A stretch of DNA of 64,000 nt, from the NCBI RefSeq assembly GCF_014901205.1, contig NZ_JACNMU010000007.1, positions 1 through 64,000 of the forward strand, written 5' to 3'. The notes under the pieces are model-generated. The model was given only the letters and a program-made list of their open reading frames with translations. It was not told the DNA's origin and did no database searches. Both the position numbers and the translations under genes were made by a program. The DNA is from Meridianimarinicoccus sp. MJW13. Lineage in GTDB: Bacteria; Pseudomonadota; Alphaproteobacteria; Rhodobacterales; Rhodobacteraceae. Shown one piece after another: positions 1-8,685 of the stretch (its first letter is position 1; every line of letters starts with the position of its first letter).

Positions 1-132
1 CCCCGCCGCAGCCCCGGCCCCGGACTCAACCAGACACGCATAGCCCAGCTTGCCCAACTGACCCGCAGACTGCGGCGTCAAGGCAACCCGACACTCGCCA
101 GGATATAACTCCTTGGGTACTCCTAACTTCAA
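1..132 (-). CDS. pntA: NAD(P) transhydrogenase subunit alpha, N-terminal part (partial, cut by window edge)
   Basis: Reading the minus strand from a TTG codon at 132 gives 44 residues beginning (M)KLGVPKELYPGECRVAL and continuing to an ESGAG motif. That is the classic N-terminus of the PntA/alanine dehydrogenase family (K-x-G-x-P-K-E ... E-x-R-V-A-x-T-P ... E-x-G-A-G). The reading frame stays open to base 1, so only the 5' end lies in the window. A GGGAG ribosome-binding site sits about 8-10 nt before the TTG. The family couples hydride transfer between NADH and NADP+ to proton movement across the inner membrane. Alanine dehydrogenase shares this N-terminus, but the KEL/KEI-x-P-G/E-G-E form is more PntA-like; pntB would be expected beyond the window start. 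Confidence 0.75.
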   Translation of the reverse strand, partial: MKLGVPKELYPGECRVALTPQSAGQLGKLGYACLVESGAGAAAG

Positions 133-181
133 AACTCCAACTCCCTTCAGATGTTGCGTCCGGGGCCGCGCCCCGCAAGTC

Positions 182-640
182 TCAGATCCAGCGTCTTGTT
201 TTCGCAGCGTAGGCATCAAACTGCGGTCCGAATTTCTCGGCCATTGCCGCCTCTTCCTTCTGGATGAACCGATCGGTGATCACCCACATGAACAACGGCA
301 CCAGCAGAAGCGACGGCACGGCGTCCCAGTAGAGGACGAACCCCACCAGAACCAGCGTGTCGCCCAGATAGATCGGGTTGCGACTGCGCCGGAAGATGCC
401 TTCCTGCGCCAGTTGGTCCGGTACGCGGTGCGGCACGATCGTTGTGCGCTGACGCCGAAGTTCCAGCACGGCCAGCGCCATCACGATCAGCCCCGCGCCG
501 ATACACAGACCGGCCAACAGATCGAAGCCGGCACCAGGAAACCCACCCAGGGGCAGGCTTTGCGACTGGACCCGCGCGAGCCCAAGGAACAGCGCCAGCC
601 AGAGTGGCGGCCAATCGAGCCATTTTGACAGCAGGTCCAT
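182..640 (-). CDS. Isoprenylcysteine carboxyl methyltransferase-family membrane protein
   Basis: This 152-residue protein has several hydrophobic segments (about residues 10-25, 35-60, 95-120). Its C-terminal half carries the hallmark of the ICMT/PEMT-like membrane methyltransferase family: a SRNPIYLG segment near residue 86, then a conserved acidic EE pair near residue 130, just before F-G-x-x-F/Y-x-x-Y. Bacterial members are presumed SAM-dependent methyltransferases of the inner membrane with unknown substrates. Its length is usual for the family. It lies downstream of nothing obvious, between pntA and a GNAT gene on the other strand. The family call is firm; the substrate is unknown. Confidence 0.75.
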   Translation of the reverse strand: MDLLSKWLDWPPLWLALFLGLARVQSQSLPLGGFPGAGFDLLAGLCIGAGLIVMALAVLELRRQRTTIVPHRVPDQLAQEGIFRRSRNPIYLGDTLVLVGFVLYWDAVPSLLLVPLFMWVITDRFIQKEEAAMAEKFGPQFDAYAAKTRRWI

Positions 641-856
641 AGCGATCGGTCCGATTCACCTGTTCCGCGCCGGGGCTGGCGCAACAATATTTCCCGTCTC
701 TTAGACGGCTCAGGCGAATATTTCAAACACAAATAGCCGCAGTGCAGCAATTGTAGACCAAAGAAGGAGAAGCCCACCTGATCCGGATGACCGACACGCG
801 TCCCAATCGACCGAGTTTCGCTTGCGCCTGCGCAGGCAGGCTGGAAAGGATGCTCC

Positions 857-1351
857 ATGACCCGCGTTCGTCCCTATATCGCCACCGATGCACCCGCGCT
901 GCGCCGGATTTTCGTCGAAGCCGTGCAGGTCGGCGCACAAGCGCAATATTCAGCAGCACAGCGGGACGCGTGGTCGGGCGCGGCGCAGCATTGCCCACCC
1001 GATTGGGGCGACCGTTTGGGCGATCACCTGACCTTCGTCGCGGAACAGCACGACAATCCTGTGGGGTTCATGACACTGGGTCGCGACGGCCATCTGGATC
1101 TGGCATTCGTGCTGCCGCGTGTCATGGGCCAAGGTGTCGCCGACGCCCTGCACGACAGGGTTCTGGCCGAAGCGCAGGCGCGCGGCCTGTCCCGCCTGAC
1201 GACCGAGGCCAGTCTCAGGGCGCAGCCGTTCTTTCAGCGCATGGGCTGGCGGCTGGTCACGCATCAGACCGTCGAAATCCGGGGCCAGAAGCTGGACAAC
1301 GCGATCATGGAAAAGCCGCTTCAGGCGCTGCGCAAACTGCCGCTGCGCTGA
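857..1351 (+). CDS. GNAT family N-acetyltransferase
   Basis: A 164-residue single-domain protein starting MTRVRPYIATDAPALRRIF, the usual beta1-alpha1 opening of GNAT acetyltransferases. The central region (about residues 75-105, G-F-M-T-L ... L-D-L-A-F-V-L-P ... G-Q-G-V-A-D-A-L) matches motif A, which binds acetyl-CoA pyrophosphate, and the C-terminal F-F-Q-R-M-G-W is the typical motif B ending. A GGAAAGGA site precedes the ATG. The likely role is transfer of an acetyl group from acetyl-CoA to a small molecule or protein amine in the cytoplasm. Its 3' end overlaps the convergent amidotransferase-like gene by 31 bp. Confidence 0.85.
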   Translation: MTRVRPYIATDAPALRRIFVEAVQVGAQAQYSAAQRDAWSGAAQHCPPDWGDRLGDHLTFVAEQHDNPVGFMTLGRDGHLDLAFVLPRVMGQGVADALHDRVLAEAQARGLSRLTTEASLRAQPFFQRMGWRLVTHQTVEIRGQKLDNAIMEKPLQALRKLPLR

Positions 1352-2097
1352 CCCAAGGCCCAGTCGCGCACCGCCGCGCCAAAGGCTTCGAACAGGGGGC
1401 GCGAGACCGGATCGTTGGCCGCGTTCCATTCCGGATGCCATTGCACCGACAGGGTGAAGCCGGGCGCATCGCGCACATAGAGCGCCTCGGGCGTCTCGTC
1501 CTCGGCCCAGCCATCGATGACGATGCGCGGACCGGGGGTTTTCACGCCCTGCCCGTGCAACGTGTTGGTGAAAACTTCGCGCGTGCCAAGAAGGCGGTTG
1601 AACGGCCCGTTGTCGGTGAAGCGGACGGTGTGGCGCAATTCGAACTTCTCGTGCAGCGTGCCATCGGGCGGCATCCGGTGGTTCATCCGCCCCGGCAGAT
1701 CGCGGATTTCCGGATGCAGGCTGCCGCCCAGGGCGACATTGACCTCCTGGAACCCGCGGCAGATGCCAAGGAAGGGCTGGCCGCGCTCGACGCAGGCGCG
1801 GATCAGCGGCAGGGTGATCGCATCGCGGGCACGGTCGAACGCGCCATGGGCTTCGGTCTCGGCCTCGCCGTATTCCTCGGGATGGATGTTGGGTCGTCCA
1901 CCGGTGAACAGGAAGCCCGAGAAATTCGCCAACAGTTCCTCGACCGAGACAAAGCGCGGATCGGCGGGGATCAGCAACGGCATGGCGCCGGACACCTCGG
2001 CAATGGCCTGCGAGTTCATGGTGCCACCGGCATGGGCCGGGTACTGGTCATTCAACAGGTAGGAATTACCGATAATGCCGACCATCGGGCGCGTCAT
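1321..2097 (-). CDS. Gamma-glutamyl-gamma-aminobutyrate hydrolase family protein (class I glutamine amidotransferase-like, C26)
   Basis: This 258-residue protein carries the class I glutamine amidotransferase triad: the nucleophile in G-I-C-R-G near residue 113, and a C-terminal Q-W-H-P-E motif supplying His and Glu. The N-terminal R-P-x-V-G-I and the L-F-T-G-G-x-P-N-I-x-P segment are typical of the PuuD/C26 branch, which hydrolyses gamma-glutamyl amides such as gamma-glutamyl-GABA in polyamine catabolism. No other puu genes are nearby, so the substrate is inferred from family only. Its 3' end overlaps the GNAT gene on the opposite strand. Confidence 0.85.
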   Translation of the reverse strand: MTRPMVGIIGNSYLLNDQYPAHAGGTMNSQAIAEVSGAMPLLIPADPRFVSVEELLANFSGFLFTGGRPNIHPEEYGEAETEAHGAFDRARDAITLPLIRACVERGQPFLGICRGFQEVNVALGGSLHPEIRDLPGRMNHRMPPDGTLHEKFELRHTVRFTDNGPFNRLLGTREVFTNTLHGQGVKTPGPRIVIDGWAEDETPEALYVRDAPGFTLSVQWHPEWNAANDPVSRPLFEAFGAAVRDWALGQRSGSLRSA

Positions 2098-2209
2098 GGG
2101 AACCTCGCGAAGCTACGACGCTCAACCGTATTCGGTTTTGATTGGCGCGTCGAGATCACTGCCACGACTGGGCGGCGCGTTTTTTTCGGCCCGATTGTTC
2201 CGCAGCCTG

Positions 2210-2896
2210 TCAGAACGGCGGGCAATGTTCCATCATTCGGAAAAAGTCCTGCAAGGTGCGGCCGTGCTCGGGTCGGAAGGTGCCGGCCGGGGTGCTGCTG
2301 GCAATTCGGTCGACCCGGAACATGCGGAAGTCCTGCCGCAATTCGCACCAGGCGACCAGGGTCCAGACCTTGCCCCAGAACCACAGGCCCAGCGGCCGGA
2401 TGGTGCGTGTCGTCTGCGCACCCTCGACGTCCATATAGGACAGTTCGAGCCGTTGGCGGCTCTCGATCGCGGCCTCGATGTCATCCAGCCGCAAGGCGAT
2501 GGCCTCGGTCATCTCCGGCGCGAAGGAATGGATCTGCACCTGCCGGGCGCGGTTGCGCTCGGTCTCGGGCAGGACCGCCTCGATCTTGACCAGGGCTTCC
2601 TCGGCGCTGCGGGCCATGCTGGCGCCGCCCCAGGCGCGCAACAGACGCGCCCCGGCCACCAGCGCCACGATCTCGTCGCGGGTGAACATCAGCGGCGGCA
2701 GGTCGAAGCCTTCGCGCATCACATAACCGATGCCGGCCTCGCCCTCGACCGGCACGCCGGTGGATTGCAGATCGGCAATATCGCGATAGATGGTGCGTTC
2801 GGACACCTCAAGGCGTGCGGCCAGGGCGGCCGCCGTGGTCAGCCGACCGCCCCGCAGATACTGCACGATCTGGAACAGGCGGTCGGCCCGACGCAT
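2210..2896 (-). CDS. YafY-type HTH/WYL-domain transcriptional regulator
   Basis: A 228-residue regulator with an N-terminal HTH_11 (DeoR-like) winged helix, about residues 1-60 (RADRLFQIVQYLR ... SERTIYRDI), and a WYL ligand-sensing region from about residue 140 (L-E-L-S-Y ... R-T-I-R-P-L-G-L-W-F-W-G-K-V-W-T-L-V-A-W-C). This is the common YafY architecture. Its ATG overlaps the stop of the upstream VOC gene (TGATG), so the two are translationally coupled. YafY proteins often sit with VOC proteins and probably respond to a small metabolite. The target genes cannot be seen; autoregulation of this operon is a reasonable guess. Confidence 0.85.
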   Translation of the reverse strand: MRRADRLFQIVQYLRGGRLTTAAALAARLEVSERTIYRDIADLQSTGVPVEGEAGIGYVMREGFDLPPLMFTRDEIVALVAGARLLRAWGGASMARSAEEALVKIEAVLPETERNRARQVQIHSFAPEMTEAIALRLDDIEAAIESRQRLELSYMDVEGAQTTRTIRPLGLWFWGKVWTLVAWCELRQDFRMFRVDRIASSTPAGTFRPEHGRTLQDFFRMMEHCPPF

Positions 2897-3273
2897 CAGG
2901 TGCCCTCGAACAGGCCGATGGAATTGCCGTCAAGATCCTGGCAATAGGCGAACCGGCCCGCCGGGATCGGGATCGGGTCCGACAGAACCGAGCCGCCGGC
3001 CTTGCGCAGACGTTCCAGTGCCTCTTCCAGCGTGCCCGCAATGGCCAGATGGATGGTCGGCCCCTGCCCCTGCGCGGCTGGCTTGCCTTCGTACAGATGC
3101 CCCGCGACACCGCCCGCAGGGTCAGCGGTCTGGAAAACGGCGGTCTCATTGGGGCCCATCTGCTGGCGTTCCAGCTTGCCGCCCGTGGCGGCTTCGTAGA
3201 AGGCGATGGATTTGCCCAGATCGGTGACGGGGATTTCGATCCAGACGGTGGCATGATCCGGCGTGAAGCTCAT
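2896..3273 (-). CDS. VOC (glyoxalase/bleomycin-resistance) family protein
   Basis: A 125-residue vicinal-oxygen-chelate protein with two beta-alpha-beta-beta-beta modules: VWIEIPVTDLGKSIAFYEAATGG at the start, and a second half ending A-Y-C-Q-D-L-D-G-N-S-I-G-L-F-E. I chose the ATG at 3273 because AGGAAAGGA precedes it and the protein then begins MSFTPDHATVW, the family's normal start; a longer open frame reaches 3303. Members are metal-dependent isomerases, dioxygenases or drug-binding proteins, and this one resembles the PhnB/YdcJ-like uncharacterised group. It is the first gene of a two-gene operon with the WYL regulator. Confidence 0.85.
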   Translation of the reverse strand: MSFTPDHATVWIEIPVTDLGKSIAFYEAATGGKLERQQMGPNETAVFQTADPAGGVAGHLYEGKPAAQGQGPTIHLAIAGTLEEALERLRKAGGSVLSDPIPIPAGRFAYCQDLDGNSIGLFEGT

Positions 3274-3419
3274 GGTTGATCCTTTCCTCGGGGTTGGTGA
3301 CATGCCCGTTGTGACACACCCCTCCTGACAGCATTCTGTCAGGAGGCTTCAGCAGGCGCCCCTTGTACCGGCGCGGCAACAGGATACACCTGACACGAGG
3401 CGGCCAAAAGGAGCAGGAC

Positions 3420-5969
3420 ATGACCAAAGACAGCGCGCAACCGATCTTTCTGGCCGATTACACCCCGCCGGCCTTCCAGGTGGATCGCGTCGAGCTGACC
3501 TTCCGCCTGCATCGCACGGCAACGCGGGTGCTGTCGCGCATCGCCTTCCGGCCCAACCCCGACGCGCCCGGCCCGTTCACCCTGCACGGACAGGATCTGA
3601 CCCTGATCCGCGCCACCATCGACGGCACCGAAGTGACCCCGACGCTGACCGGCGACGGCCTGACCTGCCCGGTGCCCGACGCCCCTTTCGTCTGGGAAGC
3701 CGAGGTCGAGATCAATCCCGAGGCCAACAAGGCGCTGGAAGGGCTGTACATGTCCAACGGCATGTATTGCACGCAATGCGAGGCCGAAGGGTTCCGCAAG
3801 ATCACATACTACCCCGACCGCCCGGACGTGATGGCGCCGTTTACCGTGCGCATCGAAAGCGATCTGCCGGTGCTGCTGTCCAACGGCAATCCGGCCGCCG
3901 CCGGCGACGGCTGGGCCGAATGGGACGATCCCTGGCCGAAACCGGCCTATCTGTTCGCGCTGGTGGCGGGCGATCTGCACGCCCATCGCGACAGTTTCAC
4001 AACCGCCTCGGGCAAACCGGTGGACCTGGCGATCTGGGTGCGCGACGGCGATCAGGACAAATGCGCCTTCGGGATGGAAGCCCTGAAAACCTCGATGGCC
4101 TGGGACGAGCGTGTCTATGGCCGCGAATACGATCTGGACGTATTCAACATCGTGGCGGTGGATGATTTCAACGCCGGTGCCATGGAGAACAAGGGGCTGA
4201 ACATCTTCAACTCTGCCGCCGTTCTGGCCAGTCCTGAAACCGCCACGGACGCGAATTTCGAACGCATCGAGTCGATCATCGCGCACGAGTATTTCCACAA
4301 CTGGACCGGCAACCGCATCACCTGCCGCGACTGGTTCCAGCTGTGCCTGAAGGAAGGTCTGACGGTCTATCGCGACCAGCAGTTCACCAAGGACGTGCGC
4401 TCGGAGCCGGTGAAGCGGATCGACGATGTGCTGGTGCTGCGCAGTGCCCAGTTCCGCGAGGACGGCGGCCCGCTGGCCCATCCGGTCCGCCCCGAGAGCT
4501 TTGTCGAGATCAACAATTTCTACACCGCCACGGTCTATGACAAGGGCGCCGAGGTGATCGGCATGCTGCACCGGCTGGTGGGCGACGCCACCTATGCCAA
4601 GGCGCTGGGCCTGTATTTCGACCGGCACGACGGGCAGGCCTGCACCATCGAGGATTGGCTGAAGGTTTTCGAAGACGTCTCGGGCCGGGATCTGAGCCAG
4701 TTCAAGCTTTGGTATTCCACCGCCGGTACACCGCATGTGAAAGTCACCGACGACTGGACCGATGGCACCTATGCGCTGACCTTCCAGCAAAGCGTTCCAG
4801 ACACGCCGGGCCAGACCGACAAGCCGCCCATGGTCATTCCCATCGCCGTCGGCCTGCTGGACACCGATGGCACCGAAGTGGTGCCGACCCGCGTGCTGGA
4901 AGTGACCGAGGCCCGGCAGAGCTTCACCTTCGACGGTCTGTCCACACGTCCGGTGCCGTCGATCCTGCGCGGCTTTTCGGCCCCGGTGAACCTGCACCAC
5001 CCCCTGACGGCCGCGCAAAAGCGCCTGCTGCTGGCCCATGACACCGACCCGTTCAACCGCTGGGAAGCCGGGCGGGCGCTGGCGCGTCACGCGCTGCTGG
5101 CAATGCTGACCGACCGGGCCGCGCCCGATCCGGCCTATCTGGAGGCGCTTCAGGCGCTGCTGGCCGACGACAGTCTGGACCCGGCGTTCCGGGCGCTGGT
5201 GCTGCGTCTGCCCAGCCAGCAGGACCTGACGCAGGCCCTGTTCGACGCGGGCCATGTGCCCGATCCGCTGGCCATCCATGACGCACTGACAGCCATGGAA
5301 ACCGCCATGGCCACCCATCTGCAGGCGGATCTGGTGGCGCTGTTCGATGCGCATCAGGTGCCCGGCCCCTACCGCCCCGTGGCCGAGGACGCGGGCAAGC
5401 GGGCGCTGGCCAATGGGGCGCTGGCGCTGCTCAGCCGCACCGACGCGGGCGCGCGGGCCAAGGTGCAATATTCTGACGCTGCCAACATGACCCAGCAGAT
5501 GGCCGCCTTGTCGGCGCTGCAGCGTATCGATGCCGCCCACGACGCGCTGGAGCATTTCCACAGCCAGTGGCAGCACGAGCGCCTGGTTCTGGACAAGTGG
5601 TTCGGCCTGCAATCCAGCCTAACCCCACCGGCGCAGGCCGTCGCCACCGTGCGCCGCCTCACCGAGCATCCGGATTTCACATGGGAGAACCCCAATCGCT
5701 TCCGCGCGGTCTTTGGCGGGTTCTCCAGCAACCTTGCGGGGTTCCACGATCCCTCGGGCGAGGGGTATGCGCTGATGGCGGACTGGCTGATCCGTCTGGA
5801 TCGCCTGAACCCGATGACCACGGCCCGCATGACCACCGCCTTCGGGACTTGGAAACACTATGATGCCGATCGTCAGGCGCTGATGCGCGACGCCCTGGAA
5901 AAGATTGCCGCAGTCCCGGTTTTGTCGCGGGATACCAAAGAGATGGTCACACGAATACTGGCCGGCTAA
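3420..5969 (+). CDS. pepN: Aminopeptidase N (M1 metallopeptidase)
   Basis: This 849-residue protein has the M1 family exopeptidase motif GAMEN (residues 253-257) and the zinc site H-E-Y-F-H (289-293), followed by the conserved N-W-T-G-N-R and the downstream glutamate ligand. The length and the C-terminal alpha-helical domain fit the Escherichia coli PepN type. The start at 3420 is supported by AAAAGGAG just upstream and the family start MTKDSAQPIFLADYTPP. PepN removes N-terminal residues from peptides in the cytoplasm and is a main housekeeping aminopeptidase in proteobacteria. A GC-rich hairpin follows the stop. Confidence 0.97.
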   Translation: MTKDSAQPIFLADYTPPAFQVDRVELTFRLHRTATRVLSRIAFRPNPDAPGPFTLHGQDLTLIRATIDGTEVTPTLTGDGLTCPVPDAPFVWEAEVEINPEANKALEGLYMSNGMYCTQCEAEGFRKITYYPDRPDVMAPFTVRIESDLPVLLSNGNPAAAGDGWAEWDDPWPKPAYLFALVAGDLHAHRDSFTTASGKPVDLAIWVRDGDQDKCAFGMEALKTSMAWDERVYGREYDLDVFNIVAVDDFNAGAMENKGLNIFNSAAVLASPETATDANFERIESIIAHEYFHNWTGNRITCRDWFQLCLKEGLTVYRDQQFTKDVRSEPVKRIDDVLVLRSAQFREDGGPLAHPVRPESFVEINNFYTATVYDKGAEVIGMLHRLVGDATYAKALGLYFDRHDGQACTIEDWLKVFEDVSGRDLSQFKLWYSTAGTPHVKVTDDWTDGTYALTFQQSVPDTPGQTDKPPMVIPIAVGLLDTDGTEVVPTRVLEVTEARQSFTFDGLSTRPVPSILRGFSAPVNLHHPLTAAQKRLLLAHDTDPFNRWEAGRALARHALLAMLTDRAAPDPAYLEALQALLADDSLDPAFRALVLRLPSQQDLTQALFDAGHVPDPLAIHDALTAMETAMATHLQADLVALFDAHQVPGPYRPVAEDAGKRALANGALALLSRTDAGARAKVQYSDAANMTQQMAALSALQRIDAAHDALEHFHSQWQHERLVLDKWFGLQSSLTPPAQAVATVRRLTEHPDFTWENPNRFRAVFGGFSSNLAGFHDPSGEGYALMADWLIRLDRLNPMTTARMTTAFGTWKHYDADRQALMRDALEKIAAVPVLSRDTKEMVTRILAG

Positions 5970-5976
5970 GACTGCA

Positions 5977-6003
5977 GCAGGGCGCGGTTTACTGCCGCCC
6001 TGC
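5977..6003 (+). terminator. Hairpin after pepN, possible terminator without U-tract
   Basis: An 8-bp perfect inverted repeat, GCAGGGCG / CGCCCTGC (5977-5984 and 5996-6003), lies just after the pepN stop. It has no T-run, so intrinsic termination is uncertain. Confidence 0.3.
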
Positions 6004-6094
6004 CCGCCATCGTGTTCGCGTGGATGGAACCGTGCAGGGTGTTGCGGTAGACTTGCGTCACACCGGCTTTGCAAAACCGTGGTTGGGTGCCCCG

Positions 6095-6967
6095 ATGAAA
6101 GACAGAATCGACCCCCTGATCGAAGAACGCGCCCCGTGGCTTTACGCGGGCCATCCGTGGTCTGCGCCTTCGCGGATTCTGTTGACGGGAATGCTGGGCT
6201 ACAACAAGACCATCCGCCTGGGCGAATACCTGGAAGACAAGCCCATGGACGTGATCATGGGCACCATGGGCGAAATGCTGGCCAGGGACGTGCAGGTCTC
6301 GGGGCTGGAAAACATCCCCCGCCAAGGTGCTGCCCTGATCGTGGCCAACCACCCCACCGGGATCGCCGATGGCATCATCCTGCATTCGGTGCTGAGCGGC
6401 ATCCGGCAGGACAGCTATTTCTACGCCAACAGCGATATCCTGAAGGTGCTGCCGCAGATGGAGACGCTGATCGCGCCGGTCGAATGGCGCAAGGAAAAGC
6501 GCAGCCATGCCAAGACCCGCGAGACCATGGCCTATACCCGCAAGGCGGTGGAACAGGGGCGGCTTGGCGTCATCTTCCCGTCCGGCCGCCTGGCCAAGCG
6601 GCGCGGGCTGAAGCTGTACGAACGGCCGTGGATGGCCTCGGCGGCGATGATCGCGCGCAAGTTCGACCTGCCGGTGATCCCGGTCAACGTGCGGGCGCGC
6701 AACTCGGCGCTGTTCTACCTGTTCGACCTGATCCACCCGACCCTGCGCGACATCACCCTGTTCCACGAGACGCTGAACAAGCACCGCCAGCCCTATCGCA
6801 TCACCGTCGGAGAGCCGATTTCCCCGGCCTCGCTGCCCGCGAAATCCGACGAGGGGATCGAGATGCTGCGCATGGCGACGCTGGCCCTGGGCGGACGCTA
6901 TGCGCCGTCGGTGTCTCTGGTGCAGAACACGCGCCTGCCGGCCTGGGCGCGCCCGGCGCTGGGATAG
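6095..6967 (+). CDS. Lysophospholipid (1-acyl-sn-glycerol-3-phosphate type) acyltransferase, PlsC family
   Basis: The protein contains the PlsC catalytic H-x4-D motif in VANHPTGIADG (about residues 85-95), a later F-P-S-G-R motif (the family's glycerol-phosphate-binding F/P-E-G-x-R variant) and a V-I-P-V segment. The family transfers acyl chains to lysophospholipid-type acceptors at the inner membrane. The N-terminal region (RAPWLYAGHPWSAPSRILLTGMLGYNKTIRLGEYL) is like the hemolysin/OlsA-like subgroup, so an ornithine- or other aminolipid role is possible but not shown. The start is uncertain: the ATG at 6095 gives a normal family start, while an in-frame ATG at 6020 adds 25 poorly conserved-looking residues. 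Confidence 0.85.
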   Translation: MKDRIDPLIEERAPWLYAGHPWSAPSRILLTGMLGYNKTIRLGEYLEDKPMDVIMGTMGEMLARDVQVSGLENIPRQGAALIVANHPTGIADGIILHSVLSGIRQDSYFYANSDILKVLPQMETLIAPVEWRKEKRSHAKTRETMAYTRKAVEQGRLGVIFPSGRLAKRRGLKLYERPWMASAAMIARKFDLPVIPVNVRARNSALFYLFDLIHPTLRDITLFHETLNKHRQPYRITVGEPISPASLPAKSDEGIEMLRMATLALGGRYAPSVSLVQNTRLPAWARPALG

Positions 6968-6985
6968 ACCACGGCGGTTGGCGGC

Positions 6986-7747
6986 TCAGTCGCGCAGGCG
7001 ATAACCGGTCTTGAAGATCCACCAGACCACGCCAAGGCAGATCGCGGTAAACCCGGCGATGGCCAGAAGGCTCCACCCGACAGCCACATCCGAAGCCCCG
7101 AAGAACGACCAGCGGAAACCCGAGATCAGATAGACCACCGGGTTGAACAGCGACACGCCCTGCCAGAACGGCGGCAGCATGGTGATCGAATAGAAACTGC
7201 CCCCCAGAAACACCAGCGGCGTGATCACCAGCAACGGGATCAGTTGCAACTGTTCGAAATTGTCGGCCCAGATGCCGATGATGAAGCCCAGAAGGCTGAA
7301 CGACAGGCAGGTCAGCATCAGGAACAGCAGCATCGCGATCGGGTGCTGGATGTCGAGATCCACGAAGAAGAAGGCCGTCAGAAGGATGATGATGCCGATC
7401 AGGAACGACTTGGTGGCCGCCGCGCCGACGTAGCCGATGACGATTTCCAGGAATGTCACCGGCGCCGACAGATGTTCATAGATCGTGCCCATGAACTTCG
7501 GGAAGTAGATCCCGAAGGAGGCGTTCGAGATCGACTGGGTCATCACGCTGAGCATGATCAGCCCCGGCACGATGAAAGCGCCGTAATCCACGCCCTCGAC
7601 CTCGTCGATGCGCGAGCCGATGGCGGCGCCGAAGACCACGAAATACAACGAAGTCGACAGCACTGGCGAAATCAGGCTTTGCGACAGGGTGCGGAAAAAC
7701 CGGGCCATTTCGAAGCGATACATGGTCAGGATGGCTTGCGGGTTCAT
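6986..7747 (-). CDS. ABC-2 type transporter permease
   Basis: This 253-residue protein has six hydrophobic segments and the ABC-2 signature region ([12 protein letters not shown] ... [19 protein letters not shown]). It is the membrane half of an exporter whose ATPase is encoded immediately upstream with an ATGA overlap. The family includes NodJ, DrrB and YadH-type exporters of lipids, polysaccharides or drugs. The substrate cannot be deduced here. Confidence 0.92.
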   Translation of the reverse strand: MNPQAILTMYRFEMARFFRTLSQSLISPVLSTSLYFVVFGAAIGSRIDEVEGVDYGAFIVPGLIMLSVMTQSISNASFGIYFPKFMGTIYEHLSAPVTFLEIVIGYVGAAATKSFLIGIIILLTAFFFVDLDIQHPIAMLLFLMLTCLSFSLLGFIIGIWADNFEQLQLIPLLVITPLVFLGGSFYSITMLPPFWQGVSLFNPVVYLISGFRWSFFGASDVAVGWSLLAIAGFTAICLGVVWWIFKTGYRLRD

Positions 7748-8676
7748 GGGCGATCCTTCACCAGATCCACGAAGATATCTTCCAGAGAGCTTTGGCTGGT
7801 TTGCAGATCCCGCAAATGCAGGCCTGCGTCCGACAGGTCCGACAACAGCCGGGTGATGCCGCTGCGTTCGGCCATGACGTCATAGGTGTAGATCAGGGCG
7901 TTGCCATCCTCGACCCGTTCCAGCGCGTAGTCCGACAGGGTGTCGGGCAGAGTGTCCGCCGGTTCGCGCAACTCCAGCCGCAGCTGCTTCTTGCCCAGCC
8001 GTTCCATCAGGGTGGCCTTTTCCTCGACCAGCAGGATCCGGCCGTCGTTGATGACACCGATGCGGTCGGCGATGGCCTCGGCCTCCTCGATGTAATGGGT
8101 GGTCAGGATGATGGTCACGCCCTGCGCCTTCAGACGGCGGACGATGTCCCACATGTCGCGGCGCAGTTCCACGTCGACGCCGGCTGTGGGTTCATCCAGG
8201 AACAGCACCCGTGGCTCATGCGCCAGCGCCTTGGCGATCAGCACCCGGCGCCGCATGCCGCCCGACAATTCACGGGTAGAAGCGTTGCGCTTGTCCCACA
8301 GCGACAGTTGCCTCAGCACGTCCTCGACAATCGGATCCTTCGGGTTCTTGCCGAACAGGCCGCGCGAGAAGGCCACCGTCGCACAGACACGGGCGAAGGG
8401 TTCCAGCGCCACTTCCTGCGGCACAAGACCGATCATCTGGCGGGCGCCGCGAAAGTCGTCGATCACGTCGTGTCCGCCGACGGTGATTTTGCCCGAGGTG
8501 GGGATGGCGATGCCGCAGATGGTCGAGATCAGGGTCGTCTTGCCCGCGCCGTTCGGCCCCAGCAGCGCCAGAATCTCGCCTTCCTCGATTTCAAGATTGA
8601 CGCCTTTCAGCGCCTCGAAGCCGTCGGCATAGGACTTGTGCAGCTCTTGCACGGAAACGATGACGGACAAGGGCAC
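7744..8676 (-). CDS. ABC transporter ATP-binding protein (ABC-2 exporter, DrrA/YadG type)
   Basis: This 310-residue ATPase has Walker [10 protein letters not shown] (about residue 40), the signature L-S-G-G-M-R-R-R, Walker [11 protein letters not shown] and the switch histidine in T-T-H-Y-I-E-E-A-E. The C-terminal 80 residues form the accessory domain common to DrrA-like exporters. It powers the permease encoded directly downstream. The ATGA junction implies coupled translation and equal stoichiometry. Confidence 0.95.
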   Translation of the reverse strand: MPLSVIVSVQELHKSYADGFEALKGVNLEIEEGEILALLGPNGAGKTTLISTICGIAIPTSGKITVGGHDVIDDFRGARQMIGLVPQEVALEPFARVCATVAFSRGLFGKNPKDPIVEDVLRQLSLWDKRNASTRELSGGMRRRVLIAKALAHEPRVLFLDEPTAGVDVELRRDMWDIVRRLKAQGVTIILTTHYIEEAEAIADRIGVINDGRILLVEEKATLMERLGKKQLRLELREPADTLPDTLSDYALERVEDGNALIYTYDVMAERSGITRLLSDLSDAGLHLRDLQTSQSSLEDIFVDLVKDRP

Positions 8677-8685
8677 TCTCCCGGC

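Noticed and set aside
3339-5612. 757-codon minus-strand frame opposite pepN
   Set aside because: Shadow of pepN; composition typical of antisense high-GC codons.
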